A DNA stretch of 44,945 nt from Bacteroidales bacterium (GTDB lineage Bacteria > Bacteroidota > Bacteroidia > Bacteroidales > Muribaculaceae), in the NCBI GenBank assembly GCA_030531495.1, contig JAUNNJ010000011.1, positions 1-44,945 on the forward strand. The letters are read 5' to 3'. Every line of letters begins with the position of its first letter. The first letter of the stretch is position 1. Position numbers and translations under genes: made by a program. Below are positions 42,925 to 44,945 of the stretch, piece after piece. The notes beneath the pieces were generated by a model. That model was not told where the DNA came from, ran no database searches, and saw only the letters and a list, made by a program, of their open reading frames with translations.

Positions 42925-43626
42925 ATGAATAGATTTCGCTACGCCGCTGTGATTGGAGCAGCACTCCTTTTCAGCACAGCCATCTCTGCAAAAACGCCCG
43001 CAAAGAAAGGGCCTAACGGCACAGCCAACGTTCCAGAACTTTCGCCCGCAAGAGTGGGTACTACATTCGACTTCTCGCCAGAGGCACAGAAAGCCTTCAA
43101 GGATAATCCAGATAACGAGGTGTACGCCGACATTTTCGACATCGTGGGCCAGGGCTGCAGTTTCTACTGCGGATGCAACATCGGCACCATCAAAGCAAGT
43201 AGCACACTGCACCAACAGGGCAAACGCAACTATCGCGCCAGCAACATCCATGACCTCAACTACGAAACTGCGTGGGTGGAAGGTGCCGCCGGGAATGGCG
43301 TAGGCGAATGGGTGGAATACACACTGCCTGCCGACAACCCGACCATTACCGATATTTGCGTGGTGAGCGGATACGTACGCACAAAGAAGGCTTGGGAAGA
43401 GAATTCACGACCAGCGGTGCTTGAAATGCTTGTCGACGGAAAGCGAAAAGCCATGCTCTACCTGAAGGAAGTGTATGCCGAGCAGTGGTTTGAGGTGGGC
43501 GAAATCAAACCTAAAAAGGGGAAAGACTTGAAAATCAAGTTTGTGATTCGCGATGTGTATCCTGGCACAAAATACACCGACACAGCCATCAGCGAAATCT
43601 ACTTCGACGGCATAGGCGTGCACTAA
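42925..43626 (+). CDS. Secreted discoidin-like (NADase-type glycan-binding) protein
   Basis: A 233-aa exported protein; signal peptide MNRFRYAAVIGAALLFSTAISA. Residues about 95-230 form a galactose-binding/discoidin-like beta-sandwich: RASNIHDLNYETAWVEGAAG, GVGEWVEYTLPADN, ITDICVVSGYVRTKKAWEE and FVIRDVYPGTKYTDTAISEI. This pattern is the one annotated as 'NADase-type glycan-binding domain' in secreted bacterial proteins. No catalytic NADase part is present. The segment GQGCSFYCGCNIG (about residue 75) has three cysteines and could bind metal or form disulfides. Likely binds carbohydrate or another ligand in the envelope; inference only. Confidence 0.82.
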   Translation: MNRFRYAAVIGAALLFSTAISAKTPAKKGPNGTANVPELSPARVGTTFDFSPEAQKAFKDNPDNEVYADIFDIVGQGCSFYCGCNIGTIKASSTLHQQGKRNYRASNIHDLNYETAWVEGAAGNGVGEWVEYTLPADNPTITDICVVSGYVRTKKAWEENSRPAVLEMLVDGKRKAMLYLKEVYAEQWFEVGEIKPKKGKDLKIKFVIRDVYPGTKYTDTAISEIYFDGIGVH

Positions 43627-43643
43627 TCTCGCACCTACACAAA

Positions 43644-43679
43644 CGCAGGCTTCAAGGAACACCACCCCTGAAGCCTGCG
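43644..43679. terminator. Two-way hairpin between convergent genes
   Basis: An 11-base perfect stem CGCAGGCTTCA/TGAAGCCTGCG (43644-43654, 43669-43679) with 14-base loop, between the convergent genes at 43626 and 43709; T-rich tracts on both sides are short. Confidence 0.65.
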
Positions 43680-43708
43680 CTTGTATTATAATAAAACTGT
43701 AATTCCTT

Positions 43709-44575
43709 TTATTCGAGTGTGGTGATTACGGCATCCCACTTTGCTGGATTGCTGCTGCGCTTCGCGTTGAGTTTTTCAGTTACCACCGTAGCATCCTGTG
43801 CCTTGATATAAGGCAGGAGCCAAAGTGCATGCTCGTTTTCGCCATCCAATTCGAGTGCACGAATTGCATCGTCGGTGGCCGCCGCGAAGTCTTGCGTATT
43901 ATAGTATGTGCTTGCGCGATATGCATAGCTATTCGCCGCCTTCGGCCATTTCTTCACCACAGCATTGAAGATTTCGAGAGCCTCGTCAAACTTGGTTTGC
44001 GCATCCAATGTGCATCCCAACGCAATCTGCGCATCCATATCGTCGGGATTCATTTTTGCCGCCTTGGCAAGGTCAATGGCAGCCTCATCGTAGCGTTCAA
44101 GTTTGTGCAGCAATTTACCTCTTCTGTCAAAGTAGTAAGCATCAGGATCCAGAGCAATCGCCTTGCTGAGATGGTCGAGAGCGGCGTCATTATTTCCTTC
44201 GGCCAGCATCAATCGTGCAGCTTCGCCATGGAAAAAAGCGCAGAAAACGGAATCGTGGGTGGGCAGGCTTTCTTGAGCCTTATTAATGGCTTCGGTAGCG
44301 GCCGCCACCTCGTCGGCATCAATCATCATGCTCGCAATGTAGGTGGCTGCATAGCCCTTATGCTTCGGATTGTTCAACTCCTTCTTAAAGATAGTGTAGG
44401 CTTCATCGTATTTCTCGTCGAAGAAGTAATCCACAGCCTTATCAAAATCCGATTTTGTTTCAACTTTCTTGGTAGTCACCTTCTTCACCGGTTTCTTGTC
44501 GAGCGGACCTCCAGCCACAGCCGCTTGAACGGCAAATAAAGCCAACACGACAACTAAAATGTTTCTAATATTCAT
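43709..44575 (-). CDS. Exported TPR-repeat protein
   Basis: A 288-aa protein with signal peptide (MNIRNILVVVLALFAVQAAVA) and about six tetratricopeptide units: FDKAVDYFFDEKYDEAYTIF, HGEAARLMLAEGNNDAALDHL, YFDRRGKLLHKLERYDEAAI, DMDAQIALGCTLDAQTKFDE and AANSYAYRASTYYNTQDFAA among them. It is thus a protein-protein interaction module, probably periplasmic. No partner is suggested by the convergent neighbour. The structured RNA candidate at 44682-44820 lies 107 bases upstream on the same strand, but ends in a T-run, so it is not clearly part of this transcript. Confidence 0.88.
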   Translation of the reverse strand: MNIRNILVVVLALFAVQAAVAGGPLDKKPVKKVTTKKVETKSDFDKAVDYFFDEKYDEAYTIFKKELNNPKHKGYAATYIASMMIDADEVAAATEAINKAQESLPTHDSVFCAFFHGEAARLMLAEGNNDAALDHLSKAIALDPDAYYFDRRGKLLHKLERYDEAAIDLAKAAKMNPDDMDAQIALGCTLDAQTKFDEALEIFNAVVKKWPKAANSYAYRASTYYNTQDFAAATDDAIRALELDGENEHALWLLPYIKAQDATVVTEKLNAKRSSNPAKWDAVITTLE

Positions 44576-44945
44576 ATATCTTAAAAATAATTCGATTAAT
44601 AAACGCTACAAAATTCCACAAAAATCATGAATTATGCAAATTTCACCCAAAAACACACACAGAAATGCGGTAAGAATAGATCAAAAAACACAGCCGTTTC
44701 CTGATGGCTTTCAGCTCATCCTTGTCTGTGGAGATGCGACTACATCCAAAGCAAGCTTTAGCCCTATTCGCCTCCCCACAGACAATGTCGGGTAGCCCGA
44801 CATGCAAGGAAACGGCTGTGACAAAAAGTGCTCTGCAACAAAAAGAGCCTTCGGCTACAAAAGAAGTGGAGTTGTGTAGAAATTCGAAGATGCTCCTGAC
44901 TTCGTCATCGTGTCACCCAAAAATTCTCGTCGAATAATTTGGCGA
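44576..44945. other. Gap from the TPR gene to the window edge
   Basis: Contains the structured RNA candidate. On its upstream side (44821-44945, minus reading) lies a small hairpin AGCCGAAGGCT followed by CTTTTTG near 44845-44858. No protein gene that I can support; the open frame 44704-44937 on the plus strand follows the RNA arms. Confidence 0.5.
44682..44820 (-). ncRNA. Highly structured RNA candidate with closing 14-bp stem, type unknown
   Basis: Read on the minus strand: a closing stem CACAGCCGTTTCCT/AGGAAACGGCTGTG (44820-44807 and 44702-44689), all 14 bases paired, then TTTTTT. Inside are three hairpins: TGTCGGG/CCCGACA (44802-44786), a longer arm TGTCTGTGG/CCACAGACA (44784-44776, 44731-44723) extended by GCGA/TCGC and tipped by AAAGC/GCTTT, and GATG-GCT/AGC-CATC type (44720-44703). 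The four-way junction plus T-run indicates a folded RNA with its own end. No known riboswitch motif was recognised. A short spurious frame overlaps it on each strand. Confidence 0.6.

Noticed and set aside
44704..44937. 77-codon plus-strand frame and a similar minus-strand frame at the right edge
   Set aside because: Both follow the arms of the structured RNA; the residues are explained by base pairing rather than by coding.

Overview
The window looks like a Bacteroidales chromosome, probably Prevotella- or Muribaculaceae-like. The evidence is a SusC/SusD pair, secreted proteins ending in a short type IX secretion (T9SS)-like tail, and many promoters of the Bacteroidetes form TTTG-N19/20-TAnnTTTG. 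No phage, IS transposase, integrase, rRNA or CRISPR array was seen. Most genes lie on the minus strand.

Layout: (1) 0.1-6.5 kb: a dicarboxylate/amino-acid:cation symporter, a long coiled-coil protein, and a large protein joining receiver-like domains to a PEP-synthase/PPDK-type ATP-grasp domain. (2) 6.6-13.3 kb: a type I restriction-modification operon transcribed hsdM, hsdS (split), four-helix/zinc-finger gene, hsdR. (3) 14.0-16.4 kb: topA. (4) 16.7-24.6 kb: a nutrient-acquisition locus with a sensor/regulator-like membrane protein, SusC, SusD and a histidine acid phosphatase of the MINPP/phytase type. (5) 24.7-29.6 kb: rlmL-like methyltransferase, purD, a membrane protein and pdxB in one direction. 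(6) 29.6-33.6 kb: a repeat-rich gap, a small HTH regulator and two secreted plus-strand proteins of unknown role, with the same 32-bp palindrome on both sides. (7) 33.7-37.5 kb: a dipeptidyl-peptidase IV-like enzyme and an AAA-ATPase bracketed by paired palindromic repeats. (8) 37.9-41.2 kb: a free-standing small-RNA gene, then three secreted proteins with T9SS-like tails, two of them in a 1,033-bp tandem duplication. (9) 41.3-44.9 kb: a truncated gene, a tRNA(CAU), a GDPD-type phosphodiesterase, a discoidin-like secreted protein, a TPR protein, and a strongly folded RNA candidate at the right edge.

The most notable feature is the hsdS gene. Its two halves are separated by one base in a run of six G. 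Removing one G gives a continuous two-domain specificity subunit of about 394 residues. The first half also carries a 12-bp tandem repeat at the position where TAEL repeats set the recognition spacer in EcoR124-type enzymes. Together these look like a two-level specificity switch. Other items worth a look are the two structured RNA candidates, the duplicated secreted genes with identical ends but diverged centres, the four-helix/zinc-finger protein inside the hsd operon, and the SusCD-phosphatase locus, which suggests uptake of phosphorylated substrates.

All functions are read from motifs and family knowledge; no searches were run.
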